From NCBI RefSeq assembly GCF_004327355.1, contig NZ_QJUM01000008.1:123837-187836 (forward strand): a stretch of 64,000 nt of DNA, read 5' to 3'. The notes under the pieces are model-generated. The model worked only from the letters and a program-made list of their open reading frames with translations, was not told where the DNA came from and searched no databases. The position numbers and the translations under genes are program-made. This stretch comes from Phytopseudomonas dryadis (lineage in GTDB: Bacteria > Pseudomonadota > Gammaproteobacteria > Pseudomonadales > Pseudomonadaceae). Below are positions 1-10,512 of the stretch, piece by piece; within the stretch, counting starts at the first letter, position 1, and the number at the start of each line of letters is the position of its first letter.

Positions 1-269
1 GGGCATGGCTGCGCAAGACTTGTGCCAGCGCCGGCAGCCTGCCGGGCCGCGGCGACCAAGGCGCCAGCCAGCGCGACGCGCGCCGATTTGATGCACAGCA
101 TGCCCCACAACGAACAGTACGCACCATAACAGCACGCGAGCATGACCGCTGCAGCGCGATGCCTGCATGCGCGGCCTTTATCGCAGCTGGCACACCCGCC
201 GCAGCGCATCCCTTCGCCAGGCTGCCGCGCTTCCGTTACCATCGGCACACTCCGACAGCGAGATGCGGC
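1..269. other. Unresolved left edge, possibly 3' end of gluQ
   Basis: In related Pseudomonas the gene upstream of cbrA and its small companion is gluQ (glutamyl-Q tRNA(Asp) synthetase). One plus-strand frame is open from base 2 to a TGA at 89-91 and could be the last 29 residues of that protein. The stretch is too short and too Arg/Pro-rich to recognise. From 92 to 269 I see no convincing gene or terminator; it should hold the ribosome-binding region of the next ORF. Confidence 0.25.
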
Positions 270-446
270 ATGTATATCTATCGATTGGTTCTGATCCTGG
301 TAGTGGGCATCTACCTGTTCTCGCCCGCCATCATGGACTGGTGGATCGACCCCAATGGCGCCTGGTACCGGCCCTACATGCTGTGGCTGATCCTCATCGT
401 GGTGACCTTCATCCTGCAGAGCCAACGTGATACCGATGAACTCTGA
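270..446 (+). CDS. Small two-helix inner-membrane protein upstream of cbrA
   Basis: This 58-residue protein has two hydrophobic stretches, about residues 5-19 and 34-50, separated by a short Trp/Asp/Pro-rich loop. It ends in a charged tail (QSQRDTDEL). A longer frame opens at 159, but its extra N-terminus is low-complexity and non-hydrophobic, so the start MYIYRL at 270 is preferred. A small ORF of this kind is the usual upstream neighbour of cbrA in Pseudomonas, and its function is unknown to me. Its last codons are the first copy of an imperfect repeat that runs into the cbrA start, and a second frame (GTG 427 or ATG 436) overlaps its 3' end. Confidence 0.7.
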   Translation: MYIYRLVLILVVGIYLFSPAIMDWWIDPNGAWYRPYMLWLILIVVTFILQSQRDTDEL

Positions 447-640
447 CCTGGAGCAGCGCGATCCGGTGACCGCGTTCACCTTTACTCGCAGAACCAGCGT
501 GATACCGATGAACGCTGACCTGGCACCGCCGTTTACCTTTACTCGCAGGGCCAGCGTGATGCCGATGAACGCCGACCTGGCGCGACCCGCTGATCACCGT
601 TTACCTTTATTCGCAGGGCCAACGCGATGCTGACCAGCTT
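404..640 (+). repeat. Four-copy imperfect repeat between the small ORF and cbrA
   Basis: A module reading roughly ACCTTTAYTCGCAG followed by CCARCGYGATRCCGATGA recurs near 404, 475, 534 and 602. Successive spacings, measured at the CCARCG block (421, 493, 550, 618), are 72, 57 and 68 bases. The first copy encodes the C-terminus of the upstream small ORF. The last copy forms the ribosome-binding region and start of cbrA. A second frame (427-633) is open through all copies, encodes the repeated peptide TFTRRxSVxPMNADL, and stops at TGA 631-633, overlapping the cbrA ATG at 627. Confidence 0.75.
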
Positions 641-3581
641 CAGCCTCAGCCAGCTGATGCTGATCAGCGCCGCCTACCTGCTGGTGCTGTTCGGCGTGGC
701 CTGGAGCAGCGAGCGCGGGCTGATCCCGCGCTGGGTGATCCGCCACCCGCTGACCTACACCCTGTCGCTGGGCGTCTACGCCAGCGCCTGGGCCTTCTAT
801 GGCACCGTGGGCCTGGCCTACCAGTACGGTTACGGCTTCCTGGCCAGCTACCTCGGCGTGTCCGGCGCCTTCCTCCTGGCGCCGGTGCTGCTCTACCCGA
901 TCCTGCGCATCACCCGCACCTATCAGTTGTCCTCGCTGGCCGACCTGTTCGCCTTCCGTTTCCGCAGCACCTGGGCCGGCGCACTGAGCACCCTGTGCAT
1001 GCTGGTCGGCGTCCTGCCGCTGCTGGCCCTGCAGATCCAGGCGATCGCCGATGCCATCGGCATCCTCACCCGCGAGCCGGTGCAGGCCCAGGTGGCCCTG
1101 AGCTTCTGCGCCCTGATCATCCTCTTCACCATCCTCTTCGGCGCCCGCCACATCGCCACCCGGGAGAAGCACGAAGGCCTGGTGTTCGCCATCGCCTTCG
1201 AGTCGGTGGTCAAGCTGCTCGCCCTCGGCTGTATCGGCCTCTATGCGCTGTATGGCGTGTTCGACGGCCCGCGCGACCTGGAGCAATGGCTGGTGCTCAA
1301 CCAGGCGGCCCTGGCCAGCCTGCACACGCCGTTGCAGGAAGGCCCCTGGCGCACCCTGCTGCTGGTGTTCTTCGCCTCGGCCATCGTCATGCCGCACATG
1401 TACCACATGACCTTCACCGAAAACCTCAACCCACGGGCGATGGTCAGTGCCAGCTGGGGCCTGCCGCTGTTCCTGCTGCTGATGAGCCTGGCCGTGCCGC
1501 TGATCCTCTGGGCCGGCCTGCGCCTGGGCGCGACCACCAGCCCGGAGTACTTCACCCTCGGCCTGGGCATCGCCGTGGACAGCCCGGCGCTGGCGCTGAT
1601 CGCCTATGTCGGTGGCCTGTCGGCCTCCAGCGGCCTGATCATCGTCACCACCCTGGCGCTGTCGGGCATGCTGCTCAACCACGTGGTGCTGCCGCTCTAC
1701 CAGCCACCGGCCGAGGGCAACATCTACCGCTGGCTGAAATGGACGCGGCGGGCGCTGATCGTCGCCATCATCATGGCCGGCTACGGCTTCTACACCGTGC
1801 TCGGCGCCGAGCAGGACCTGGCCAAGCTGGGCATCGTCTCTTTCGTCGCCACCCTGCAGTTCCTCCCCGGCGTGCTCTCGGTGCTGTACTGGCCGACGGC
1901 CAACCGCCGTGGTTTCATCGGCGGCCTGCTGGCGGGGATCGCGGTGTGGACGGTGAGCATGCTGCTGCCCATGCTGGGCAATATCCAGGGCCTGTACCTG
2001 CCGTTCTTCGACCTGGTCTACGTGCTCGACGACAGCAGTTGGCACATGGCCGCCATCGCCTCGCTGGCCACCAACGTCCTGGTGTTCACCCTAGTCTCGG
2101 TGTTCACCAACGCCAGCCCGGAAGAGAACAGCGCCGCCGAGGCCTGCGCCGTGGACAACGTGCGCCGGCCCCAGCGCCGCGAACTGCAGGCGCTGTCGCC
2201 GCAGGAGTTCGCCACGCAACTGGCCAAGCCGCTGGGCGCCAAGACCGCCCAGCGCGAAGTCGAACAGGCCCTGCGCGACCTGCACCTGCCGTTCGACGAG
2301 AGCCGCCCCTATGCCCTGCGCCGCCTGCGCGACCGCCTCGAGGCCAACCTCTCCGGGCTGATGGGCCCCAGCGTGGCCCAGGACATCGTCGAATCCTTCC
2401 TGCCCTACAAGTCCGGCAGCGAAAGCTATGTCACCGAGGACATCCATTTCATCGAGAGCCGCCTGGAGGACTACCACTCGCGCCTGACCGGCCTCGCCGC
2501 CGAACTCGATGCCCTGCGCCGCTACCACCGCCAGACCCTGCAGGAACTGCCCATGGGCGTCTGCTCCCTGGCCAAGGATCAGGAAATCCTGATGTGGAAC
2601 AAGGCCATGGAGGAGCTCACCGAAATTCCCGCGCAGCGCATCGTCGGCTCGCGCCTGTCGACCCTGGGCGAGCCCTGGCGCGGCCTGCTGCAGCGCTTCA
2701 TCGAACTGCCCGACGAACACCTGCACAAGCAGCGCCTGGCGCTCGACGGCCAGACCCGCTGGCTGAACCTGCACAAGGCGGCGATCGACGAACCCCTGGC
2801 CCCGGGCAACAGCGGCCTGGTGCTGCTGGTCGAGGACCTCACCGAAACCCAGATGCTCGAAGACAAGCTGGTGCACTCCGAGCGCCTGGCCAGCATCGGC
2901 CGCCTGGCCGCCGGCGTGGCCCACGAAATCGGCAACCCGATCACCGGCATCGCCTGCCTGGCACAGAACCTGCGCGAAGAGCGCGAGGGCGACAGCGAGC
3001 TGATCGAGATCAGCGGGCAGATCCTCGAGCAGACCAAGCGCGTCACCCGGATCGTCCACTCGCTGATGAACTTCGCCCACTCCGGCAGCCACCTGCAGGC
3101 CGACGAGCCGGTGTGCCTGGCCCAGGTGGCGCAGGACGCCATCGCCCTGCTGGCGCTCAACCGGCGCAGCGTGGAAGTGCAGTTCTTCAACCTGTGCGAG
3201 CCCGACCATTGGGCCGAGGGCGATCCGCAACGCCTGGCGCAAGTGCTGATCAACCTGCTGGCCAACGCCCGCGACGCCTCGCCGGCCGGCGCCGCCATCC
3301 GTGTGCGCAGCGAAGCCTCGGAACACACGGTCGACCTGATCGTGGAAGATGAAGGCAGCGGCATTCCCAAGGTGATCATGGATCGCCTGTTCGAGCCCTT
3401 CTTCACCACCAAGGATCCGGGCAAGGGAACCGGGCTCGGCCTCGCGCTGGTCTATTCCATCGTGGAAGAGCATTATGGACAGATAACAATCGACAGCCCG
3501 GCCGATCCCGAGCGACAACGTGGCACCCGTATCCGGGTGACGTTGCCGAGGCATGTCGGGGCGACGTCCATAGCGACTTAA
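627..3581 (+). CDS. cbrA: CbrA: SSS-transporter-linked sensor histidine kinase
   Basis: The 984-residue protein has a roughly 500-residue N-terminal sodium/solute-symporter domain with about 13 membrane segments. A linker and a PAS-like region (about 630-740) lead to a C-terminal kinase. The H-box AHEIGNP places the phosphorylated His at residue 766. The N-box INLLANA is near 874, DEGSGIP near 908 and GTGLGLA near 933. In Pseudomonas, CbrA imports histidine and signals carbon/nitrogen status to CbrB, controlling use of histidine, arginine, proline and other secondary carbon sources. The partner cbrB begins 101 bases downstream. The ATG at 627 lies inside the last copy of an intergenic repeat and overlaps the stop of an upstream repeated frame, which suggests translational coupling. 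Confidence 0.97.
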   Translation: MLTSFSLSQLMLISAAYLLVLFGVAWSSERGLIPRWVIRHPLTYTLSLGVYASAWAFYGTVGLAYQYGYGFLASYLGVSGAFLLAPVLLYPILRITRTYQLSSLADLFAFRFRSTWAGALSTLCMLVGVLPLLALQIQAIADAIGILTREPVQAQVALSFCALIILFTILFGARHIATREKHEGLVFAIAFESVVKLLALGCIGLYALYGVFDGPRDLEQWLVLNQAALASLHTPLQEGPWRTLLLVFFASAIVMPHMYHMTFTENLNPRAMVSASWGLPLFLLLMSLAVPLILWAGLRLGATTSPEYFTLGLGIAVDSPALALIAYVGGLSASSGLIIVTTLALSGMLLNHVVLPLYQPPAEGNIYRWLKWTRRALIVAIIMAGYGFYTVLGAEQDLAKLGIVSFVATLQFLPGVLSVLYWPTANRRGFIGGLLAGIAVWTVSMLLPMLGNIQGLYLPFFDLVYVLDDSSWHMAAIASLATNVLVFTLVSVFTNASPEENSAAEACAVDNVRRPQRRELQALSPQEFATQLAKPLGAKTAQREVEQALRDLHLPFDESRPYALRRLRDRLEANLSGLMGPSVAQDIVESFLPYKSGSESYVTEDIHFIESRLEDYHSRLTGLAAELDALRRYHRQTLQELPMGVCSLAKDQEILMWNKAMEELTEIPAQRIVGSRLSTLGEPWRGLLQRFIELPDEHLHKQRLALDGQTRWLNLHKAAIDEPLAPGNSGLVLLVEDLTETQMLEDKLVHSERLASIGRLAAGVAHEIGNPITGIACLAQNLREEREGDSELIEISGQILEQTKRVTRIVHSLMNFAHSGSHLQADEPVCLAQVAQDAIALLALNRRSVEVQFFNLCEPDHWAEGDPQRLAQVLINLLANARDASPAGAAIRVRSEASEHTVDLIVEDEGSGIPKVIMDRLFEPFFTTKDPGKGTGLGLALVYSIVEEHYGQITIDSPADPERQRGTRIRVTLPRHVGATSIAT

Positions 3582-3682
3582 TCCAGCTACTACCGAAGAA
3601 CCGCATTCTCGGTTTCCAGCGCAGTTCAGCGAGGCGCAGACACCTAGAGAACGGGTTCCGAGACCGTCGAGAGATTCGATTA

Positions 3683-5101
<1,419 letters not shown>

Positions 5102-5102
5102 C

Positions 5103-5590
5103 CTAGGGTCTGTTGACGTTTCAGCGCAAGCCGCGTTGCCGCGCAAAATCTCGCCAGGCCGGGCGGCGATCCGCTAGGCGGAGGACGCCGGGAATGGCGT
5201 TCCCTTGCCAAGTCCTCCAACAACGTATGGCGAGATTTTTCGCGCAACCTAGGCGGCCCCACCCGAAGGGCCGGGCCCGTTTTGCCGCGATGCTGCGTTT
5301 CTCGCCGGCTCATTTAGCCCGCTAAACTTCGCGGCTCGTGCCTTGCCTCGCGGCAAAACGGGCTCCGGCGCGGTCGTGCTGAAACGTCAACAGACCCTAA
5401 GGCAATCGCGCTATGCGCTCGAAGAGCCGGAAACAGCGCTGGAAAGCTGGAGGCTGAACGAAAAGCGGTTCGAGCACGACGCGAAACAGCGGTTTCTCGT
5501 CCAGCTTTCCAGCCTCCAGCGCTTTTCATCGAGTGCGGGCGATGCCCTGACGCCATAGCGCGGCCGTGCTGAAACGTCAACAGACCCTAG
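5103..5590. repeat. MITE-like element(s) with TAGGGTCTGTTGACGTTTCA termini
   Basis: A 22-base sequence TAGGGTCTGTTGACGTTTCA(GC) at 5104-5125 recurs inverted at 5378-5399 and again inverted at 5568-5589. The structure is therefore a roughly 297-bp segment with perfect terminal inverted repeats followed by a further 190 bp ending in the same terminus. The inner 190 bp is itself partly palindromic, with GCTGGAAAGCTGGAGGCT near 5438-5455 facing CCAGCTTTCCAGCCTCCAGC near 5502-5521. No protein is supported inside. It lies exactly between the cbrB stop and the CbrB/crcZ control region. A non-autonomous mobile element is the best guess. Confidence 0.75.
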
Positions 5591-5617
5591 TGGCAGCCGA
5601 GAAGCCTCTGGCCCGGC

Positions 5618-5645
5618 TGTTACCAGCGCGCAGCATGCCGTAACA
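5618..5645 (+). promoter_or_regulatory. Candidate CbrB upstream activating site
   Basis: An inverted pair TGTTAC (5618-5623) and GTAACA (5640-5645) is separated by 16 bases, and another GTAAC half-site lies at 5661-5665. They sit about 80-130 bases upstream of the sigma54 promoter of crcZ, the usual distance for an NtrC-type enhancer. Assignment to CbrB is inference from position and symmetry. Confidence 0.6.
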
Positions 5646-5647
5646 AA

Positions 5648-5681
5648 GCCGGGTCCTACGGTAACGTGGACCCGGCTTTTT
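5648..5681 (+). terminator. Rho-independent terminator after cbrB
   Basis: The stem GCCGGGTCC (5648-5656) pairs with GGACCCGGC (5668-5676) and is followed by five T. Its loop contains a GTAAC half-site. It separates cbrB transcription from crcZ. Confidence 0.85.
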
Positions 5682-5741
5682 CATGCCTGAAAGCCATCAA
5701 CAAAAATCACAAGATACTGATTTACAAAGAAAAATAAATAT

Positions 5742-5757
5742 TGGCATGGCTTATGCT
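5742..5757 (+). promoter_or_regulatory. Sigma54 promoter of crcZ
   Basis: TGGCATGGCTTATGCT has GG at 5743-5744 and GC at 5755-5756, the 12-base GG-to-GC periodicity of -24/-12 promoters. The predicted transcript start is about 5768, at GCACAACAACAA, which matches the known 5' end type of Pseudomonas CrcZ. Confidence 0.85.
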
Positions 5758-5767
5758 CTATCTCTGG

Positions 5768-6135
5768 CACAACAACAATAACAAGCATCGTCCAAGACAA
5801 TAAAAATAAGACGTAACGACTCCAGCACAATAAGAACAAGACCGCAGGAGACGCAGCTAACTGATTCTTTTGGAGAGGAATTGCCCCATGGGGTTCTGCC
5901 CCACGGCCGGAGAGAGAACAATAAAACTGTCGGCAGACAGCACCTGTTCTGGTTGGGTCGAAGACCTGAGGTAGCGTCAGCATCCAAAGCAATCCGTTTG
6001 CTCTTGCTCCCGATGATCCGGGAGGTTTTCCAGGAACCCTGGTTCACTGGGACGGGTATTGAACAATAACAACAAGCCCGCATAACAAGAACAAAGCACA
6101 CACCCATTTGTGGGGGAGTTCCGGCTCCCCCAGTG
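5768..6135 (+). ncRNA. crcZ: CrcZ small RNA, Hfq/Crc decoy
   Basis: The RNA is about 370 nucleotides, lies between cbrB and pcnB, and follows a sigma54 promoter. It is rich in A-rich motifs of the AANAAYAA type: AACAACAATAACAAG near 5771, AATAAAAATAAG near 5800, AATAAGAACAAG near 5829, AACAATAACAACAAG near 6062 and AACAAGAACAAAG near 6084. CrcZ sequesters Hfq (with Crc) and so relieves catabolite repression when CbrAB is active. A GGGGGAG/CTCCCCC hairpin at 6112-6131 marks the 3' end, although no long T run follows. The longest open frames here are short and run against the A-rich composition, so it is non-coding. Confidence 0.93.
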
Positions 6136-6249
6136 CTTCATCCCCGGCCTGCCTCCGCCTACACCATCCCCTCACATAATGCTAGAATCCGCGCTATTTC
6201 TGCGCCCTTCCTTTATTCTGGCCGCTCATTTCGTCAAACAGTGCATCCC

Positions 6250-7647
6250 ATGCTGAAAAAGCTGTTCCAGTCTCTACGCTCTCCCCTGCGCCGCGCCCAC
6301 CAGCCACACAGTACGCCGCAAGTGCTGAACGGCAATCAGCACCCGATCCAGCGTGGGCAGATCAGCCGTTACGCCGTCAGTGTGGTCGAACGCCTGCAGA
6401 ATGCCGGCTACCAGGCCTATCTGGTCGGCGGCTGCGTACGCGATCTGCTGCTGGGCATCGAGCCCAAGGACTTCGACGTCGCCACCAGCGCCACCCCCGA
6501 ACAGGTGCGCGCCGAATTTCGCAACGCCCGGGTCATCGGCCGGCGCTTCAAGCTGGTTCACGTGCATTTCGGCCGCGAGATCATCGAAACCGCCACCTTC
6601 CGCGCCAACCACCCCCAGGGCGACGAGGAAGAAGACAGCAACCAGGCCTCGCGCAACGAAAGCGGGCGCATCCTGCGCGACAACGTCTACGGCACCCTGG
6701 AAGACGATGCCCAGCGCCGCGACTTCACCATCAACGCCCTGTACTACGATCCGTCCACCGAGCGCATCCTCGATTACGCCCACGGCGTGCACGACATCCG
6801 CAACAACCTGATCCGCCTGATCGGCGATCCGACCCAGCGCTATCAGGAAGACCCGGTGCGCATGCTGCGGGCGGTGCGCTTCGCCGCCAAGCTGGACTTC
6901 GACATCGAAAAGCACAGCGCCGCGCCGATCTACCGCCTGGCGCCGATGCTGCGCGAAATTCCCGCCGCGCGCCTGTTCGACGAAGTGCTCAAGCTGTTCC
7001 TCACCGGCTATGCCATCTACACCTACGAGCTGCTGCTCGACTACGGTCTGTTCGGTCAACTGTTCCCGGCCAGCGCCGCCGCCCTCGAGCAGAACCCGGA
7101 CTACACCGACACCCTGATCCGCAACGCCCTGGACAACACCGACCTGCGTATCCAGCAGGGCAAGCCGGTGACGCCCGCCTTCCTCTTCGCCGCGCTGTTG
7201 TGGCCGGCGCTGCCGGCGCGCGTCATCCGCCTGCAGGAACGCGGCATGCCGCCGATCCCGGCCATGCAGGAAGCCGCCCACGAGCTGATCAGCGAACAGT
7301 GCCAGCGTATCGCCGTGCCCAAGCGCTTCACCATGCCGATCCGCGAGATCTGGGACATGCAGGAGCGCCTGCCACGGCGCAGCGGCAAACGCGCCGACCT
7401 GCTGCTGGAGAATCCGCGCTTCCGTGCCGGCTACGACTTCCTCCTGCTGCGCGAAAGCGCTGGCGAGGAAACCAACGGCCTGGGCGACTGGTGGACCGAC
7501 TACCAGGACGCCAGCGACAGCGAGCGGCGCCTGATGATCCGCAACCTTGGCAGCAAGGACGACGGCCCCGGCGCGCCCCGCAAGCGCCGCCGCAGCAGCG
7601 GCAAGCGTAAACGCGCTGGCGAGCAAAGCGGCGGCGCCGGCGAGTAA
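6250..7647 (+). CDS. pcnB: Poly(A) polymerase I
   Basis: The 465-residue nucleotidyltransferase adds poly(A) tails to RNA 3' ends and so promotes decay. The class II polymerase-beta fold is marked by LVGGCVRDLLLG (58-69) and the metal-binding Asp pair in DFD (74-76). The motif RRDFTINALYYD follows, and the C-terminal tail is strongly basic (PRKRRRSSGKRKR). The frame is open from 6133, but MLKKLF at 6250 matches the usual Pseudomonas N-terminus, and the upstream part overlaps the 3' end of CrcZ. It forms a tight pair with folK, five bases downstream. Confidence 0.95.
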   Translation: MLKKLFQSLRSPLRRAHQPHSTPQVLNGNQHPIQRGQISRYAVSVVERLQNAGYQAYLVGGCVRDLLLGIEPKDFDVATSATPEQVRAEFRNARVIGRRFKLVHVHFGREIIETATFRANHPQGDEEEDSNQASRNESGRILRDNVYGTLEDDAQRRDFTINALYYDPSTERILDYAHGVHDIRNNLIRLIGDPTQRYQEDPVRMLRAVRFAAKLDFDIEKHSAAPIYRLAPMLREIPAARLFDEVLKLFLTGYAIYTYELLLDYGLFGQLFPASAAALEQNPDYTDTLIRNALDNTDLRIQQGKPVTPAFLFAALLWPALPARVIRLQERGMPPIPAMQEAAHELISEQCQRIAVPKRFTMPIREIWDMQERLPRRSGKRADLLLENPRFRAGYDFLLLRESAGEETNGLGDWWTDYQDASDSERRLMIRNLGSKDDGPGAPRKRRRSSGKRKRAGEQSGGAGE

Positions 7648-7652
7648 GGCAG

Positions 7653-8132
7653 ATGGAACGCGTCTATATCGGCCTGGGCAGCAACCTGGCCGAGCCCGCC
7701 GAGCAACTGCGCCATGCCCTGGCCGCCCTGGCACGCCTGCCCGATAGCCGGCTGGCCGCCGTATCGTCCTTCTATGGCAGCGATTCCCTGCTGCCCGGCC
7801 AGCCGCGCTATACCAATGCTGTGGCGGCGCTGGACACCCGGCTGCAGCCACTGGCCCTGCTCGATGCGTTGCAGGCCATCGAACTCGACCAGGGCCGCGA
7901 GCGGCATGAACGCTGGGGGCCGCGCACCCTCGACCTGGACATCCTGCTGTTCGGCGAACGCCTGCTCGACGAGCCACGCCTGCGCGTGCCGCACTACCAT
8001 ATGCATGCCCGCCCCTTCGTGCTCTACCCGCTGGCGGAAATCGCCGGCAACCTGCGCCTGGCCGACGGTCGCCAACTGGACGAGCTGCTCGCGGCCTGCC
8101 CCTTCGTCGGCCTCGAGCGCCTGCCGCAGTAG
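7653..8132 (+). CDS. folK: 2-amino-4-hydroxy-6-hydroxymethyldihydropteridine pyrophosphokinase
   Basis: The 159-residue HPPK transfers pyrophosphate from ATP to 6-hydroxymethyl-7,8-dihydropterin in folate synthesis. The N-terminus reads IGLGSNL. The signature RWGPRTLDLDILL spans 87-99, with the two magnesium ligands Asp94 and Asp96. Length matches the family. It starts five bases after pcnB, so the two are probably co-transcribed. The next folate enzyme, folP, is elsewhere in this window (about 34.4 kb). Confidence 0.95.
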   Translation: MERVYIGLGSNLAEPAEQLRHALAALARLPDSRLAAVSSFYGSDSLLPGQPRYTNAVAALDTRLQPLALLDALQAIELDQGRERHERWGPRTLDLDILLFGERLLDEPRLRVPHYHMHARPFVLYPLAEIAGNLRLADGRQLDELLAACPFVGLERLPQ

Positions 8133-8285
8133 CCGCCCGGGTAACGCCGTAACGGCTCGGTAACACATGCGATTGACTTGCACCCTTCCCATCAGGACTA
8201 TAGGCGTCCCATTGCCCCGCACCGGTGCAAGAAGAGGCCGAGACAGGCCAAATTGAAGCAGTGCAACTGCCAACTCGATGCCTAC

Positions 8286-8440
8286 GAATCGGTTCAAAGT
8301 TTCGCGAGCTAGCGCCATGCAAGGGCTAGGCGCCCCCGCAAAAACAGGCGAGGAGGCGGAGTTTACTCCTGTAAATGAGCACTCCGAGCCTGGTTTTAAC
8401 GCAGCAGGGCCGACGCGCAGCAAACTTTTAACAGGTTCAG
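8286..8440. repeat. MITE-like palindromic repeat before panB
   Basis: This stretch begins near GGTTCAAAGTTT (8291) and ends near AAACTTTTAACAGGTTC (8423-8439), giving imperfect inverted ends. At its centre GGCGGAGTTTAC (8355-8366) faces GTAAATGAGCACTCC (8371-8385), able to fold as a hairpin. It contains no gene and fills most of the 324-base folK-panB gap. A weak promoter-like pair, TTGACT at 8173 and GACTAT at 8196 (17-base spacer), lies just upstream of it. The dispersed-repeat interpretation rests on structure; a second copy is not visible in this window. Confidence 0.5.
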
Positions 8441-8456
8441 AGTGAGGATACTTTTC

Positions 8457-9257
8457 ATGCCTGATGTAACCCTGACCACCCTGCAAGCGCTCAAGCAGAA
8501 GGGTGAGAAGATCGCCATGCTGACCTGCTACGACGCCACATTCGCCCGGGCCAGTTGCCAGGCCGGGGTCGACGTCCTGCTGATCGGCGATTCGCTGGGC
8601 ATGGTGTTACAGGGGCACGACAGCACCCTGCCGGTCAGTGTGGCCGACATGGCCTACCACACCGCCAGCGTGAAGCGCGGCAACCAGGGCGCGATGATCG
8701 TCGCCGACCTGCCGTTCATGGCCTACGCCACCCTCGAGCAGACCCTGCACAACGCCGGCCTGCTGATGCAGGCCGGGGCGCACATGGTCAAGGTCGAGGG
8801 CGCCGCCTGGCTGGCCGAATCCATCGCCCGGCTGGCCGAGCGTGGCGTGCCGGTGTGCGCACACATGGGCCTGACCCCGCAGGCGGTGAACATCCTCGGC
8901 GGTTACAAGGTTCAGGGCCGTCAGCAGGCCCAGGCACGGCAGATGGTCGCCGACGCCATCGCCCTGGAACAGGCCGGCGCCGCCCTGCTGCTGCTCGAAT
9001 GCGTGCCCAGCGAGCTGGCCGGCGAGATCAGCCGCGCGGTCAAGGTGCCGGTCATCGGCATCGGCGCCGGGCCGCAGACCGACGGCCAGGTACTGGTGCT
9101 GCACGACATGCTCGGCCTGTCCCTGAGCGGGCGCGTGCCCAAGTTCGTGAAGAACTTCATGCAAGGCCAGAGCAGTATCCAGGACGCCCTCGCCGCCTAC
9201 GTGAAAGCGGTCAAGGACGTCAGCTTCCCGGCAGCCGAACACGGATTCTCCGCATGA
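8457..9257 (+). CDS. panB: 3-methyl-2-oxobutanoate hydroxymethyltransferase
   Basis: The 266-residue enzyme makes ketopantoate from 2-oxoisovalerate and 5,10-methylene-tetrahydrofolate, the first step of pantothenate synthesis. Family motifs visible are [34 protein letters not shown] and AHMGLTPQ. The chosen ATG at 8457 is preceded by GTGAGG about nine bases upstream. A start five codons earlier (8442) would place the ribosome-binding site inside the gene. Its stop overlaps the panC start (ATGA). The third pathway gene, panD, is not in this cluster. Confidence 0.96.
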   Translation: MPDVTLTTLQALKQKGEKIAMLTCYDATFARASCQAGVDVLLIGDSLGMVLQGHDSTLPVSVADMAYHTASVKRGNQGAMIVADLPFMAYATLEQTLHNAGLLMQAGAHMVKVEGAAWLAESIARLAERGVPVCAHMGLTPQAVNILGGYKVQGRQQAQARQMVADAIALEQAGAALLLLECVPSELAGEISRAVKVPVIGIGAGPQTDGQVLVLHDMLGLSLSGRVPKFVKNFMQGQSSIQDALAAYVKAVKDVSFPAAEHGFSA

Positions 9258-10114
9258 ATACGGTCAAGAGCGTGCGCGAACTGCGCGCCGCCGTCGCCCA
9301 GGCCCGTGCCGAGGGCAAACAGATCGGCCTGGTGCCGACCATGGGCAACCTGCATGCCGGGCATGCCGCCCTGGTGGAGAAGGCCGCCCAGCGCGCCGAC
9401 TTCGTGGTCGCCAGCATCTTCGTCAACCCGCTGCAGTTCGGCCCCAGCGAAGACCTCGACAAATACCCGCGCAGCCTGCTCGCCGACCAGGAACGCCTGG
9501 TCGAGGCGGGCTGCCACCTGCTGTTCACCCCTGACGTCGACGAAATGTATCCCCAGGGCATGCAGCAGCAGACCCTGATCAGCGTGCCCGGCGTTTCCGA
9601 AGGCCTGTGCGGCGCCAGCCGCCCCGGGCACTTCGCCGGCGTCGCCACCGTGGTGACCAAGCTGTTCAACATGGTACAGCCGGATCTGGCGATCTTCGGC
9701 CAGAAGGACTTCCAGCAGTTGGCGGTGATCCGCACCCTGGTACGCGACCTGAACATGCCGATCCAGATCATCGGCGAGCCGACGGTACGCGACGGCAACG
9801 GCCTGGCGCTGTCCTCGCGCAACGGCTACCTGAGCGACGAGCAACGGAGCACGGCCAGTATCCTCTACCGCTCGCTGCAGCAGATCGCCGCGGCCATCCA
9901 GGCGGGCCGGCGCGACCTCGCCAGCCTGCTGGACGAGGCGCAGCGCCAGCACGCCGCCGCCGGCCTGCGTGGCGACTACCTGGAAGTGCGCGAGGCCGAG
10001 ACCCTGCGCGCGGTCAGCCGCGGTGACCATGAGCTGGTGGTGCTGGTCGCGGCCTATCTGGGCAACACCCGCCTGATCGACAACCTGACCTTCACCCTGG
10101 GCGACGGTTACTGA
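9254..10114 (+). CDS. panC: Pantothenate synthetase
   Basis: The 286-residue ligase condenses pantoate and beta-alanine using ATP through a pantoyl-adenylate. The nucleotide-binding HIGH-like motif is HAGH in [11 protein letters not shown] near residue 30-40. FGQKDFQQL and the LSSRN loop follow, as in the family. Its ATG overlaps the panB stop by four bases, giving translational coupling. In P. aeruginosa, panD follows panC; here pgi follows after a 398-base gap holding a palindromic repeat. Confidence 0.96.
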   Translation: MNTVKSVRELRAAVAQARAEGKQIGLVPTMGNLHAGHAALVEKAAQRADFVVASIFVNPLQFGPSEDLDKYPRSLLADQERLVEAGCHLLFTPDVDEMYPQGMQQQTLISVPGVSEGLCGASRPGHFAGVATVVTKLFNMVQPDLAIFGQKDFQQLAVIRTLVRDLNMPIQIIGEPTVRDGNGLALSSRNGYLSDEQRSTASILYRSLQQIAAAIQAGRRDLASLLDEAQRQHAAAGLRGDYLEVREAETLRAVSRGDHELVVLVAAYLGNTRLIDNLTFTLGDGY

Positions 10115-10233
10115 TCGGCGTCAGGGCGCCCTCTGCACGGGGCGGGCGAACATGGATACACTGAAGCCCGGATTGCTCCTGATACCAGTCAGTTAAGCCT
10201 TTGGCCCGCAAAACGGCGGTTTGCCCCGATTCT

Positions 10234-10324
10234 GTAGGAGCCGCGCCCCCGCGGCGATTGGTGGCCATGACACGCGTTGTGCGATGGCCGCCATCGCATC
10301 GCGCCGAGGTCGACGCTCCTACAC
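10234..10324. repeat. TAGGAGC-type long palindrome, copy 1
   Basis: A roughly 90-bp imperfect palindrome runs from GTAGGAGCCGCG to GTCGACGCTCCTAC in the panC-pgi gap (10115-10512). The same core recurs at 14402-14493 and 53168-53258. This copy lacks the 55-60-base arm found beside the other two. The rest of the gap shows only a second short GTAGGCGCC...CTCCTGC motif (10350-10372) and the pgi leader. Confidence 0.75.
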
Positions 10325-10512
10325 ACGGGCGGCGGTTTGCCACTCTTTTGTAGGCGCCCTCTGCTCCTGCAAAAACCTTATCTGATCGACATCAGATTGC
10401 TCCGGGCTTTTTCTGGCCGTGCCTGAACCGTGCAGCCGAAGCTGCGGGAGCGAGATAGCCACAGCCTTTTATCATCCAGGCGCAGGTGTGCCCGACAACA
10501 AGGAAGCCGCTC

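Noticed and set aside
594..2045. 483-codon minus-strand ORF opposite cbrA
   Set aside because: Gln/His/Arg-rich shadow of the transporter domain; no homology.
5881..6069. Small ORF inside crcZ
   Set aside because: No ribosome-binding site, and the sequence is dominated by Hfq-binding motifs of the non-coding RNA.
6133..6249. Upstream extension of pcnB
   Set aside because: It overlaps the CrcZ 3' hairpin and has no homology; the ATG at 6250 matches the family N-terminus.
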